This document shows positions 9,189-18,149 of a stretch of DNA of 64,000 nucleotides, one piece after another; within the stretch, counting starts at the first letter, position 1; each line of letters starts with the position of its first letter. This stretch comes from Hyphomicrobiales bacterium (lineage in GTDB: Bacteria; Pseudomonadota; Alphaproteobacteria; Rhizobiales; Rhizobiaceae): assembly GCA_900472625.1 (NCBI GenBank), contig UCIT01000018.1, positions 1-64,000 on the forward strand, read 5' to 3'. The notes beneath the pieces are model-generated. The model ran no database searches. It saw only the letters and a list, made by a program, of their open reading frames with translations, and was not told the DNA's origin. Made by a program: the position numbers and the translations under genes.

Positions 9189-9648
9189 TCATTGAAGCCA
9201 GATTATCGTGGCCGCGAGATAGACGAAGCCTTGAAAGTGGGTGGCTCTACGATCGTAGCGCGTGGCGAAGCGCCGGAAGTGCTTCATTCGGTTGAAACAC
9301 CGCTCGATGCGGTTGCCATCTATGTAGGCGAGTTCGTCGTGTGGAATAATGATCTTGCGCGAGCGGTTTGATGGGATGAGCGCCTCGGCTCCCATGGCGG
9401 CGATCGGTTCCCGCAAGTTATTGCTGCCATATGCTTTATCGGCAAGCACGGCATTTCCTATGGTCCTCCAGAAGCGCCGGCGCTTGCGTGATGTCGGCGA
9501 CCTGACCGGCCGTGACGATGAAACGCAGCGGCCTTCCCAAGGCATCAGCCAATCCGAACCAGTGCGCCCGGAATCACCGGCTTTGCCGGGCAATAACGAC
9601 CCGATTTTTGCACTGACTATCGCTGAATTCATATCGTCCTGCTGTCAT
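9189..9648 (-). pseudogene. IS5-family transposase remnant, frameshifted and internally deleted
   Basis: The C-terminal half of an IS5-type DDE transposase is clear: LADKAYGSNNLREPIAA, then ERCFNRMKHFRRFATRYDRR with the catalytic Glu, ending IIWLQ. Upstream pieces lie in other frames: MTAGRYEFSDSQ from 9648, then SLLPGKAGDSGRTGSD, then LRFIVTAGQVADITQAPALL. Roughly 100 residues, including the first catalytic Asp region, are missing between GRTGSD and the later block. No terminal repeats could be fixed. It is a dead IS copy. Confidence 0.8.
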
Positions 9649-9926
9649 TAGGACACCTCCGTGCTGGAACACGGTCACCTTTGAATTAGCCTTTAGGCGA
9701 TTTGGGAATCCTGAATGTCGATTGGCCCTATCCCACTCTTCAAAAGTTGCCTGAGTCAATGACTTCTAAAAAGCCGCAGCCAACAGAAGCGTTTGTATGG
9801 GTGTGGCTATCAGAAAGCGCCGACCGCTCCGCAGCTGCACGCTAGATGCAATTTGGCGGTGAATGGTTTCTTCTAGATCTTAGGAAGCGACAGCAAGTGT
9901 AATGGCCCTTGCCTAACAGGGCAGAG

Positions 9927-10373
9927 CTAAATGTCGGGATTTCCAAAGGCGGCGATCAGCGCAATGAGCTTCGATCGCGCACGGCGCGGTAGTCCAAGAA
10001 AGGCGTCGACAAGGCGCTGGCCTTCACTGGTCGCGACAAAGTCGATCCTGGCGTCGGCCTTGGCGATGTAATGTTGCGAGTTGCCCTTGCCGGGGGGCGG
10101 AAGCGTCTCGAAAAAATACGCTACAGGAACATCGAGGACTTCCGCTATCTCATAGAGGGCCGACGAACTGACGCGATTGACCCCGGTTTCGTATTTTTGA
10201 ATTTGCTGGAAGGAAATACCCACACCGCTTCCAAGTGCGACCTGAGACATTCGCAGTTGCAAGCGTCGGACGCGAATCCGCCGCCCCACCTCCAGGTCAA
10301 CGGGATGTAGTTTTTCCCGATCGCTGTTATGTTGATTGGACACGTGTAACGCGTTTGTTGCCTGTTGTGCCAT
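9927..10373 (-). CDS. XRE-family transcriptional regulator
   Basis: 148-residue protein with a Cro/C1-type helix-turn-helix near residues 31-85 (VGRRIRVRRLQLRMSQVALG, then FQQIQKYETGVNRVSSSALY), followed by a short C-terminal region (VAYFFETLPPP) seen in many rhizobial XRE proteins. The frame is open far upstream, but the ATG at 10373 has a GGGAGCGGGA site directly before it and the upstream extension lacks regulator-like sequence. Its target is unknown; no toxin or phage gene is adjacent. Confidence 0.85.
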   Translation of the reverse strand: MAQQATNALHVSNQHNSDREKLHPVDLEVGRRIRVRRLQLRMSQVALGSGVGISFQQIQKYETGVNRVSSSALYEIAEVLDVPVAYFFETLPPPGKGNSQHYIAKADARIDFVATSEGQRLVDAFLGLPRRARSKLIALIAAFGNPDI

Positions 10374-10683
10374 TTCCCGCTCCCACTTGGCCCAAACGAC
10401 GCGTCGCTGGGCGAAGATCCGATAGCCGGGGAATTGGAAAACCGTGTCTAGACAGTCCCCATGACCTTCGGCGCGAAGCCTCTTGTATGCGTCACGGGTT
10501 CCCCGACCATGAAGCGATCGGATTTGGTGCGTCGTACGACGCCCAGCAAGTTCGACAGGGGTTTCCACGCCCCAAGGAGGCATCCGGCCTCCTCGATGAA
10601 AACAATACGAAAGCAACCGTTGCTTGTAAATGGCATTTCTTTGGTATTTTTTCATGACAGGTCGTAAGCGAGACCGGCAGTCA
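10374..10683. other. 310-bp gap, nothing recognised
   Basis: Minus-strand sequence here is open in frame with the XRE gene but is Arg/Cys-rich and does not look like protein; plus-strand frames are equally unconvincing. No hairpin or repeat stood out. Confidence 0.35.
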
Positions 10684-10902
10684 TTAAACACGGTGCGGCC
10701 GCGTTAGCTGTACGACAAGTCCGAGAAGATAGGCCAATAGCTCCAAATCTTCGCTTCCTGGATATCTCAGCGAGATCTCGACGACGGTCCGCTTGAGCGC
10801 ATCGGCTTCTTCATAAACCAACGATTTCACCAATTGCTCCGCCTCTGGGGCATCCAATAGCGATCCTGTCCGACGTATCATTTCCTCTCTCGCGCCATTC
10901 AA
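10684..10902 (-). CDS. small hypothetical protein, about 72 aa
   Basis: A short, acidic helical protein (EEADALKRTVVEISLRYPGS, then LELLAYLLGLVVQL). The start is uncertain: a TTG at 10902, or an ATG at 10881 whose upstream GAGAGGAA is too close for a normal ribosome site. It ends about 310 bp upstream of the XRE gene. No domain recognised. Confidence 0.4.
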   Translation of the reverse strand: MNGAREEMIRRTGSLLDAPEAEQLVKSLVYEEADALKRTVVEISLRYPGSEDLELLAYLLGLVVQLTRPHRV

Positions 10903-11303
10903 TTCCAGACCTACGCCATCTGCTATCGGCCTCGCCCACGTGTCTTGTAACAGCGTTTAAGGGCAACAGGAGCATTAGAAATGTCTTTCTATGCAACTGT
11001 TTTATCTCATATTTATTGCCAGCCCGCTCCGGATCGAGGCTCGTCGAAAGCAAGACTAGACTATGCCCGATAAGGTCGGCTGGCACACCTGTAGAATCTT
11101 ACATAGACGATTGCCTTCTTATTGAACCAACTCCCTTTCTAACACATCAGCGACATTGGACACCTGCTCTCGAATACTCGCGCGTTTGTCATCGATACGG
11201 TTTCCGCATCGAGTGCAGGCAAGGATCGCCATCTGGTGGCACTCAACTTTCGTACCCGCCAACCGGGCACATGCATGGACGAAGCTCCGGATAAATCCAT
11301 AAT
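10903..11303. other. 400-bp gap upstream of the C45 hydrolase gene
   Basis: No confident gene. A minus-strand fragment (about 11130-11300) with a Cys-pair-like segment (ILACTRCGNRIDDKR) could be the remnant of a small zinc-binding protein, but it lacks a clear start. The promoter of the plus-strand gene at 11304 should lie here; I could not identify it. Confidence 0.35.
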
Positions 11304-12368
11304 ATGGATGAATGTTCAATTTTGGTTCGCGATATGACCTCCTCCACGATACCGGTTCTTCATCTTCACGGGGACGCCTACACGCGCGGATATCAACATG
11401 GAGTTGCATTGAGACTTGCGATCCGGGCTGCGGCTGAACGATCAAGGCGCACCCACGTTCCAGGAGGCGTGCAGGGGGCGAGGAGATTGGCGGGCCAATC
11501 GTGGAAGCTGATCGAAACCGTTGCTCCTGACATCACGGCTGAGATGAAGGGTATTGCCGAAGGAAGTGGATTGGCCCCGTTGGATGTCTATCTCCTTTCT
11601 GGTTTCGAGTTTTTCAACGATGCGTCTCCAGCCGGCTGTACGACGGCCGCTATCGCGACTGGCAGCGGCGCGGTCGTTGCGCAGAACTGGGACGCACCGC
11701 CAGGTACGGAAGAGCAACTGGTGTTACTTGTCCACGATACCGGCGACGACGGGTTCGCCATGATCACCACACCAGGGACGCTCGGATGGGTCGGCATGAA
11801 CAGATCAGGCTTCGCCTTCGTGACCAACGACCTCATGCTTGATACGGCAGAACACGGATTGCCAAGCCTTGTTGTCAGGCGCCTCCTTCTGCGCGAAAAA
11901 ACAGTTCGCGCGGGCCTTGAGACACTCGCGCGACACAACCATCGCGCCGGTCGTTGCTATTTGCTGGGCGATAGAAGGGGCGAGGTCGCCGGCGTCGAAA
12001 TCTCGCCATCTATCGGCTCCGTCTTGCTACCAGGGCACCCGCTTATCCACACCAATCACCCTGTCATTCCCGCCCTGGCGACCAGGGAAGATATCGAGAC
12101 CGTGGCGCGGGTCTATCCATCCAGTCGCGAGAGACTGAGCTATGCTCACCGCCGTTCGGTCCGGGACGCGAAAGATGTCTTCCAGCTGCTTGCCAGTGCG
12201 GAAGGAGCACCTGATGCGATATGCAAATCAGCATCCCAGCGGGAACCAACGCAGACGGCGTTCTCCGTTGTCTTCGACTGCAGGAACACCACCGCTTCGA
12301 TCTGCATTGGCCGTCCCGACCGTGGGACATATCGCGCCTTCGACTTTTCGTGTATGGCGACGGCCTAG
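11304..12368 (+). CDS. C45-family peptidase / isopenicillin-N acyltransferase-like Ntn hydrolase
   Basis: 354-residue protein of the acyl-CoA:6-aminopenicillanic-acid acyltransferase (AAT, peptidase C45) superfamily. The autocatalytic cleavage site is seen as AG-Cys112-TT, where Cys112 becomes the N-terminal nucleophile; GAVVAQNWDAPP and GWVGMNRSGFAFVTNDL match the conserved core. Such enzymes hydrolyse or transfer acyl groups on amide bonds of amino-acid derivatives or peptides. The stop overlaps by 4 bp the end of a convergent dehydrogenase-like gene, and a racemase-exporter-phosphatase operon follows, suggesting shared metabolism. The start at 11304 or ATG 11334 is uncertain; neither has a strong ribosome site. 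Confidence 0.8.
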   Translation: MDECSILVRDMTSSTIPVLHLHGDAYTRGYQHGVALRLAIRAAAERSRRTHVPGGVQGARRLAGQSWKLIETVAPDITAEMKGIAEGSGLAPLDVYLLSGFEFFNDASPAGCTTAAIATGSGAVVAQNWDAPPGTEEQLVLLVHDTGDDGFAMITTPGTLGWVGMNRSGFAFVTNDLMLDTAEHGLPSLVVRRLLLREKTVRAGLETLARHNHRAGRCYLLGDRRGEVAGVEISPSIGSVLLPGHPLIHTNHPVIPALATREDIETVARVYPSSRERLSYAHRRSVRDAKDVFQLLASAEGAPDAICKSASQREPTQTAFSVVFDCRNTTASICIGRPDRGTYRAFDFSCMATA

Positions 12369-13528
12369 GCGACGCTGACCGCGCCCGCTCCGGAACGCCG
12401 TGCAAAATCGGCGAAGCGCGCCGCCAATTCGTCGGCCCGCTCGTCGCATTCGTCCGGCCGGTAGGGACGGCAGTCGTAACCCAGAACGTCCCTCATGATC
12501 TCGGCGGAAGCATCGGTCGTTCGAACGGTCCCGTCGTCATCGACGCTTTCGATACCATCGTAGCGCTGGCAACGTCGGTTGATGTCTATTGCCTGATCAA
12601 GCGTCAGTCCTTCTGGAAGATCGACCAGGAAACCCGTTGGCGACACCCTGATAGGATATCCACCGACCAGCCCCAGAGGACCCGGTCCATGAACGACCTG
12701 CCCCCCTCGGGCGGCAACCGCGTGCAACATCGCGGTAGCCGATGATGCGGTGACCGACTGACCCGCCAACCCTTTCACGCGCCGGAAGCGGCCTGCGACA
12801 TGCGAGAACAGGGCCGTATGGTCGATGTCGTTAGCGTCAAGCCTGGCGCCGTCGACTAAGATTGTCAGATGGTAAGGAGCTCCGTCGGTCTCACCGGTGC
12901 TTGGCATCCTGTAGCTTATATAGTGTTGAGCGAACAAGCGAACATCGACACGCGCGGGATCGCACTTCAGCATGTAGGCGGCGGCAAGTCTTATTCCCGG
13001 CACCGCATTGGCAATGTTGCCAATACCAACAGCGGGTGCCAGTCCTTCCGCAGCAAGCGATGCATTGACAACATCGGGATAAGCGGCGTTGACAACGACA
13101 GCAGCACAATTGGCAAGTCGCACCGCCTTCATCAGCCGGCGAACCAGAACCTGATGCATGGGCGTCCAGACGCCACCTCGCGCCATGTCCAGCCGCCTGT
13201 AGGCTTCCACTGGCAATTTGGTGATCACCCACCAGCTGTGCAGCGTCGCGGCATTGAAAATGATGTCCGGCTTGATTTTACCCAGTCGCTCGGCGGTCTG
13301 TTCGACGTTCATGAGGTCGATGGGAACGACATCGATCCTGGGAACCTTGCCAAGGTTCATCGCCGTATAGCGTGCCAGGTTGACCCGCAGCATGGCGGTT
13401 TCCGGTGATCGCGTCCCGACGGTCAGTGAATAGTCACGACCGCTTTGAACCAGGAAATCCAGGACATCACCGCCAAGGACGCCGCTGCCAAGAATTAGGA
13501 TATGCGGTGTTTTTGCATTCGTAGTCAT
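12365..13528 (-). CDS. saccharopine-dehydrogenase-like NAD(P)-binding protein
   Basis: 387-residue protein with an N-terminal Rossmann motif HILILGSGVLGGDVLDFL (about residues 9-26) and the organisation of saccharopine-dehydrogenase-type oxidoreductases (IIFNAATLHSWWVITKLP, then VVNAAYPDVVNASLAAEG). Members reduce or oxidise amino-acid-derived imines, or act as opine-type dehydrogenases. The ATG at 13528 has GGGAG nine bases upstream. It is divergent from the racemase-like gene (129 bp apart) and convergent with the C45 gene. Substrate unknown. Confidence 0.75.
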   Translation of the reverse strand: MTTNAKTPHILILGSGVLGGDVLDFLVQSGRDYSLTVGTRSPETAMLRVNLARYTAMNLGKVPRIDVVPIDLMNVEQTAERLGKIKPDIIFNAATLHSWWVITKLPVEAYRRLDMARGGVWTPMHQVLVRRLMKAVRLANCAAVVVNAAYPDVVNASLAAEGLAPAVGIGNIANAVPGIRLAAAYMLKCDPARVDVRLFAQHYISYRMPSTGETDGAPYHLTILVDGARLDANDIDHTALFSHVAGRFRRVKGLAGQSVTASSATAMLHAVAARGGQVVHGPGPLGLVGGYPIRVSPTGFLVDLPEGLTLDQAIDINRRCQRYDGIESVDDDGTVRTTDASAEIMRDVLGYDCRPYRPDECDERADELAARFADFARRSGAGAVSVA

Positions 13529-13656
13529 CACGATTTTCTCCCTTCGCCGTCAGCAATCATTGCGTGTTGTGACATGTTGTGTTCATTTCTGGGTAGCAAT
13601 CTGACTCCTTTTACTTTAGATTGCAATATGATTATCAGTATCCTCATAGGTTGCTC

Positions 13657-14769
13657 ATGTGCCTCCGACCTAACCCAAAGCCAGGCCCGGAATTTCGTAT
13701 CGACCTCGCGGCGGTCGAGGCCAATTACCGCCTGCTGAAATCCTTGGTGGGGGCGGAAACCGAAATTGCGGCCGTGGTGAAAAGCGATGCCTATGGATTG
13801 GGAGCCGCCGCCATTGTCCCGACACTTGTCGAAGCGGGGTGCCGCCGCTTTTTCGTCGCGGATCTTCGCGAGGCAGTACATGTACGACGAGCGCTCGCAA
13901 GCGTCGCTCATATCTATATCCTATCGGGAGTGCAGTCCGACGAGCTTGACGCTTGCCTCGGCCACCGTCTGACACCGGTCTGTCATTCGCTTCCGGATGC
14001 AGTGGAAGCAGCCAGTCGCCTTCCGGAATTCGTCCTCAACATCGATACCGGGTTCTCGCGTTTCGGCCTGACGGTCACCGACGTGCAAGCTTTCGCGCAC
14101 ATATCGCGCCGCGTCCCGGATCTGGCACTCAGCCATCTCGCGTGCGCAGACGTGCCCAGCGATCCGACAAACTGCCTCCAACGTGACCGCTTCGTTGCGG
14201 CCTGCGAGATCTTGCGTCCCGTCAGGCGAAGCCTTGGAGCATCTGCCGCAATCTGGCTCGCGCCACGCTTTCATTTCGACGTGATGCGCGTGGGGTCGGC
14301 CCTGTACGGGTTAAACAATGCGGGCATCACACCGACGCCTCTAATGCCTGTCGTACAATTGTTCGGACGACTTGCCGAAATCAGGACCGTGCGCATGGGC
14401 GAAGCTATCGGCTATGCCGCAAGCTTTCGAGCAAAGAAATCCATGCGGATTGGCATCGTGGCCCTTGGTTACGCGGCGGGCCTTCCATGGTCGGCCGGGA
14501 ACGCCATTGACGGCGCCATCGAACACCACCCGACACCGGTCGTCGGTCGCGTCGCCATGGAGTATGTCGCTGTCGACCTCGACAATGTGCCGGCGGCGCT
14601 GTGTGTACCTGGGCAAGCCGTTGAGTTCCTGGGCCCATCGCGGTCAGCGGAAGCCGTCGCCGAAGCAGCCGGCACCATCCCCCAGGAGCTGCTCACCCGT
14701 CTCGGATCGAGCTGCCCTCGAAACTACGCATCTCTCGATCACTCAATGGCACGGAAGGATGGCACATGA
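13657..14769 (+). CDS. alanine-racemase-family PLP enzyme
   Basis: Fold-III PLP enzyme of 370 residues. The Schiff-base lysine lies in AVVKSDAYGLGA (about residues 39-50). The second catalytic Tyr is likely in AIGYAASFRAKK, matching the family GYG motif, but the usual GRVSMD is GRVAMEY here. It could racemise alanine or another amino acid, or act as a related decarboxylase or lyase. Upstream codons back to 13621 are open; 13657 is chosen because alignment to the family starts soon after. It overlaps the exporter gene by 4 bp (ATGA), so the two are translationally coupled. A second, chromosomal alr would be expected for cell wall synthesis. Confidence 0.82.
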   Translation: MCLRPNPKPGPEFRIDLAAVEANYRLLKSLVGAETEIAAVVKSDAYGLGAAAIVPTLVEAGCRRFFVADLREAVHVRRALASVAHIYILSGVQSDELDACLGHRLTPVCHSLPDAVEAASRLPEFVLNIDTGFSRFGLTVTDVQAFAHISRRVPDLALSHLACADVPSDPTNCLQRDRFVAACEILRPVRRSLGASAAIWLAPRFHFDVMRVGSALYGLNNAGITPTPLMPVVQLFGRLAEIRTVRMGEAIGYAASFRAKKSMRIGIVALGYAAGLPWSAGNAIDGAIEHHPTPVVGRVAMEYVAVDLDNVPAALCVPGQAVEFLGPSRSAEAVAEAAGTIPQELLTRLGSSCPRNYASLDHSMARKDGT

Positions 14770-15731
14770 GCAAGCATCGACTGGGAGCCATCTGCGTTCT
14801 CGGGGCTGCGATCCTTTGGAGTACAGCGGGACTGTTCATGGGATTTCTGCAGCAGCTTGACGCTTGGACGATCCTCTTCTGGCGCAGCGCGTTCGGCACG
14901 GCTTTCGTCGGCGTCGCCGCACTTGCTTCGATTGGCGCCACGCCACGCCTGGCTAGTCCCGGATATTCCTGGCTAGTGGCCACCGTCTGCTCCGCCCTTG
15001 CAATGATCGCTTTCATTCCGGCACTCCGTTTGACGTCTGTCGCCAATGTCGCGATGATCCATGCTTCGCTACCCATCCTGTCTGCGCTCGCAGCCGCCGT
15101 CGGATTGCGGGAGCGGCCTTCACGTGCGATGCTGTGTTTCTCCGTCTTGGCTCTTCTCGGGACCGCAGTGATCTTCCTGGGTTCGGTCGGCCGGAGTTCG
15201 AACCAGTTCGGCAATTTGCTTGCATTCTTGATGACGGCGTCGCTCGCTGTCATGACGGCGGCATTGCGAACTCATAAAGGATCGGCGCTCTCGATCGTCG
15301 CCGCCTCGAATGCCGCGGCTGCAGCCGTCGCGTTGTGTCTATCGCCTGGCGTTGACCTGGACTTGACGCAAGCCTGCATTCTCGCCCTGTTTGCGCTGTT
15401 GCAGATGGCGCTGGGACTAGCGCTTTACAGCAAGGGCGCAAGTTTGCTCCCAAGCGCAGACGCAGCACTCCTGTCTATGATCGAAGTCCCATTGTCACCG
15501 CTCTGGGTCTGGCTTGCTTTCGACCTTCCGCCAAGTGGCTTCAGCGTCTTAGGTGGCCTGATCACAGGTGCCGCAGCGGCTGGTTCCATCGTGACACGGC
15601 TTTGGCGCGCGGGCAGGGCGATGAAAAGCGACGGCAAGACAGCGTTCCGGGAGAGTCGTCATGACGAAGCCATCGTACCGCCTCCAGACATTGCACGACC
15701 TCGCCCAACGTTATCGAGGCATCGTCCTTGA
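14766..15731 (+). CDS. EamA/DMT-family transporter
   Basis: 321 residues with about ten hydrophobic segments in two homologous halves, as in EamA drug/metabolite exporters (first half AILWSTAGLFMGFLQQLDAW; second half begins near LLAFLMTASLAVMTAALR). Family members export amino acids, nucleosides or related metabolites across the inner membrane. Start and preceding stop overlap (ATGA), and its hydrophilic C-terminal tail overlaps the phosphatase gene by 71 bp. Within this operon it may export the product of the racemase or import its substrate; direction is inference. Confidence 0.85.
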   Translation: MSKHRLGAICVLGAAILWSTAGLFMGFLQQLDAWTILFWRSAFGTAFVGVAALASIGATPRLASPGYSWLVATVCSALAMIAFIPALRLTSVANVAMIHASLPILSALAAAVGLRERPSRAMLCFSVLALLGTAVIFLGSVGRSSNQFGNLLAFLMTASLAVMTAALRTHKGSALSIVAASNAAAAAVALCLSPGVDLDLTQACILALFALLQMALGLALYSKGASLLPSADAALLSMIEVPLSPLWVWLAFDLPPSGFSVLGGLITGAAAAGSIVTRLWRAGRAMKSDGKTAFRESRHDEAIVPPPDIARPRPTLSRHRP

Positions 15732-16398
15732 CCTCTTCGGTACGGTTCATGACGGCATCGAGCCGTTTCCCGGAGCGCTCGACGCTCTGCATCACTTACG
15801 GGAGAATGATATACGCGTCTGTTTGCTCTCGAATTCGCCGAGACGGCGTTTTGATGTTGCAGCCCGGCTTGTCGACATGGGGATCGATGCACCGCTTTAC
15901 CGGGGCCTCGTGACTTCGGGCGAACTTGTTTTCGAAGATCTGTCCAGCGCATCCACGCCCTTGTCGGGCGGGCGCCACTTTTACGTTGGGCCCGCCGACC
16001 TGGCGAGACTTCTCGATGGATCGTACTGCACGCGAACGGAACGGTTAGCCCAGGCTGACTTTCTACTTTGCACCGGCATGCCCGATGACCCGAATGACCT
16101 GGCTCAGGTTATAGACGATGCCCGAGCAATGGACCTCCTCATGGTTTGCGCCAACCCCGATCGGCAGGTCATTGTCGGCGGCACGCGCATCGATTGCGCG
16201 GGAATGATCGCCGAAAGCTACGAAGCGATTGGCGGGCGCGTTTTGCAGTACGGGAAACCGGACGGCAGGGCGTATCGGCGAGCCCTATCGATCCTGGGTT
16301 TGCCGAAAGAGGCGGTCCTGGCAATCGGAGACGCGCTCGAGACCGATATCTCTGGAGCCAAGCGGGCCGGGCTAGATGTAGCACGCCAGTTGATTTGA
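15661..16398 (+). CDS. HAD-superfamily IIA (NagD-like) hydrolase, possibly 3'-truncated
   Basis: 245-residue protein with HAD motif I LDLFGTVHDG (nucleophile Asp near residue 23), motif II LLSNSPRR, and motif III/IV YGKPDGRAY with AIGDALETDISGAK. It fits the TIGR01459-type subgroup, usually about 280-290 residues; here the protein stops soon after motif IV (GLDVARQLI), so roughly 40 residues may be missing. The sequence just after the stop looks foreign. The ATG at 15661 has GGGAGAG upstream, supporting the overlap with the exporter gene. Probably a small-molecule phosphatase. Confidence 0.78.
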   Translation: MTKPSYRLQTLHDLAQRYRGIVLDLFGTVHDGIEPFPGALDALHHLRENDIRVCLLSNSPRRRFDVAARLVDMGIDAPLYRGLVTSGELVFEDLSSASTPLSGGRHFYVGPADLARLLDGSYCTRTERLAQADFLLCTGMPDDPNDLAQVIDDARAMDLLMVCANPDRQVIVGGTRIDCAGMIAESYEAIGGRVLQYGKPDGRAYRRALSILGLPKEAVLAIGDALETDISGAKRAGLDVARQLI

Positions 16399-16936
16399 CC
16401 CAATTTCACGGAAGAACAAGGCTTGTGAGTGGCGATTGTCGCTTGAATTTGTCCTAGATGTCAGCTTGAAATGTCCCAACGAAAATCGTCAGTGTTTAGA
16501 GGGTTCTAATATAATTGGTGGCCGCGACTGGACGATCGATCTGCCAGTGGCTGCTGTATGGAGTGAAAAGGCGCGCTGAGCCGTTCGCCGAGTTGGTCGG
16601 CGTCCTATTTGCTCGGGTGATGCCAAAGGGAGTTATGCTGTAGTTGAGCGACCCTCACGAGATCGGCAGGCAGGCCCGCGATCGACGCGTCAGCCCGGAT
16701 GAGAACCGTGTGATTTGTCGTGCAAAGTCGATGCGAGCTCTGAGTGCTTCAAGCATGATCTAGCGCTTTTCTCCGCTATCAGAGGCTCGAAGCTCCGACT
16801 GGCACGCACGTTTATGCCACACCCGGGACTGTTCACTGGCACTTTTCCAAATGTTTGGAGACGAAGAAAAAGGCCCGTCCTCCGAGCTGTCGACGCAGAC
16901 CTGAGGCCGGGACGCCGCTGGAAGTTTGATGTATAG
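16399..16936. other. 540-bp stretch, possible old insertion boundary
   Basis: No gene recognised. Near 16440-16480 there are two similar motifs (TTTGTCCTAGATGTCAG and CTTGAAATGTCCCAACG) of the kind seen at ends of IS21-like or Tn7-like elements, but no matching inverted copy was found, so this is only a hint. The HAD gene ends abnormally just before. Confidence 0.3.
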
Positions 16937-16972
16937 AAAAAAACCGGGGCGCGACGATCCTCGCACCCCGGT
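16937..16972 (-). terminator. intrinsic terminator for the minus-strand transposon operon
   Basis: On the minus strand a GC-rich stem (ACCGGGG...CCCCGGT, 16943-16972, with TGCGA pairing TCGCG inside) is followed by seven T residues (16937-16943). It lies 60 bp beyond the stop of the last gene of the operon. Confidence 0.85.
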
Positions 16973-17031
16973 CACTTGGAAAACAGTGGCAATATCGGTG
17001 GCAGCAAATCTCTGCCGACCGTCGCAGTCTG

Positions 17032-17856
17032 CTAATACTCTTCGCGGATGCCGAGCTCCTCGACGAGCTGGTGGAGAACCGCGATCTGGGCGTTGTTCAT
17101 CCGGTACTGTCGCTTGCGTTCCTGAAGCCAACTAACCTCCCGGTCCATGGTCTCCCATTCTCCTCCTTCCCGCTCGCGGACGAAAGCGTATGCATCGCGC
17201 CATGTGACCTCGTCTTCGAGTTTGAACTTGAACCGCACGGCCGGAGTCATCTCCCATTCTCCGATAGAGGTCATAGCTCCGATCTGGATGCCGGATACGC
17301 GGGAAACGATCCGGCTCCCGGCCCGCCTCCAGGCCGACTCTGCGAGAATGGCGTCGATATCGGAAAGGAAATCTATATCGATCGGAGGGTGGGCACTTGA
17401 AGCCCTCCACCCTGCAGCGGCGACCTCGTCCGTCAATAGCTGAATATCGTATATGGCCTCGTCGTCCCGCGGTTCTTTTGTCATCACCGCCGTGCGCAGC
17501 GTCGCGATAGCTTCGGAGTATGCTGCCTCGGCACTCACGACGAGCAAGCTGAAATGGCTTGAGGATTTGTCGGACGTCAACGTCGCATAGTCGTCCGTCG
17601 CATGGTGGCCAGAACGTACAAAGATATCGACCACGGTTTGGTTGTCGAGAAGGCCGTTTCGGGCGGCGGCGGAATTCGCGTATTTCCGCGGGGTGCCGTT
17701 CTCGGTCTCATCGATCCATTGTGCGGTTCCGCGATACTTCGCGAACGCGCCCACCGCTGAGACGATTGCTTGGTCCAGATCGCCGTCAACCGGAACGGTC
17801 GCCACGATCAAGCGGTCTAGCGCGAGGTACAGGTAGATCCTGTCATCACCATTCAT
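17032..17856 (-). CDS. unknown protein at the end of the Tn7-like operon, 274 aa
   Basis: No family recognised. The N-terminus (MNGDDRIYLYLALDRLIVAT) and several beta-like segments suggest a soluble alpha/beta protein, with an acidic middle region and a helical C-terminus (MNNAQIAVLHQLVEELGIRE). An AAAGGC-type site precedes the ATG. It lies 293 bp downstream of tniQ, before a strong intrinsic terminator, so it is either the last gene of the transposition operon or cargo with its own promoter. It could be an accessory targeting or host-fitness protein; nothing in the sequence decides this. Confidence 0.65.
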   Translation of the reverse strand: MNGDDRIYLYLALDRLIVATVPVDGDLDQAIVSAVGAFAKYRGTAQWIDETENGTPRKYANSAAARNGLLDNQTVVDIFVRSGHHATDDYATLTSDKSSSHFSLLVVSAEAAYSEAIATLRTAVMTKEPRDDEAIYDIQLLTDEVAAAGWRASSAHPPIDIDFLSDIDAILAESAWRRAGSRIVSRVSGIQIGAMTSIGEWEMTPAVRFKFKLEDEVTWRDAYAFVREREGGEWETMDREVSWLQERKRQYRMNNAQIAVLHQLVEELGIREEY

Positions 17857-18149
17857 AGTCTTTGCCTTTCTTAACGCCGAATCAGCAAATCGAAAACCGC
17901 CGCCGCGTGAGAGCGTCGGTACAGTCTGTGATGTTGCCCGGAAGCTTTTGTTGGTTTGGGAGGGCGGGTTCGCCGTCCGGTATGAATATGGTCACCGGAG
18001 AAAAACTTGGTGTCCAGAGCTTTTTTTGGGAATTTGCAAACGTGCCTGACAGGCGGGTTTCCTGATCCAATGCCGACTTCCGCGCAGGGCTGTGTCGACC
18101 GGCCGCCTCCTTCCTGCCGCCGTGCCGCTTGGGAAACTGTCCTGTTCAA

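Noticed and set aside
16435..16485. IS21-like terminal motif (TTGAAATGTCCC)
   Set aside because: No inverted partner and no istA/istB remnant found; kept only as a hint about a boundary.
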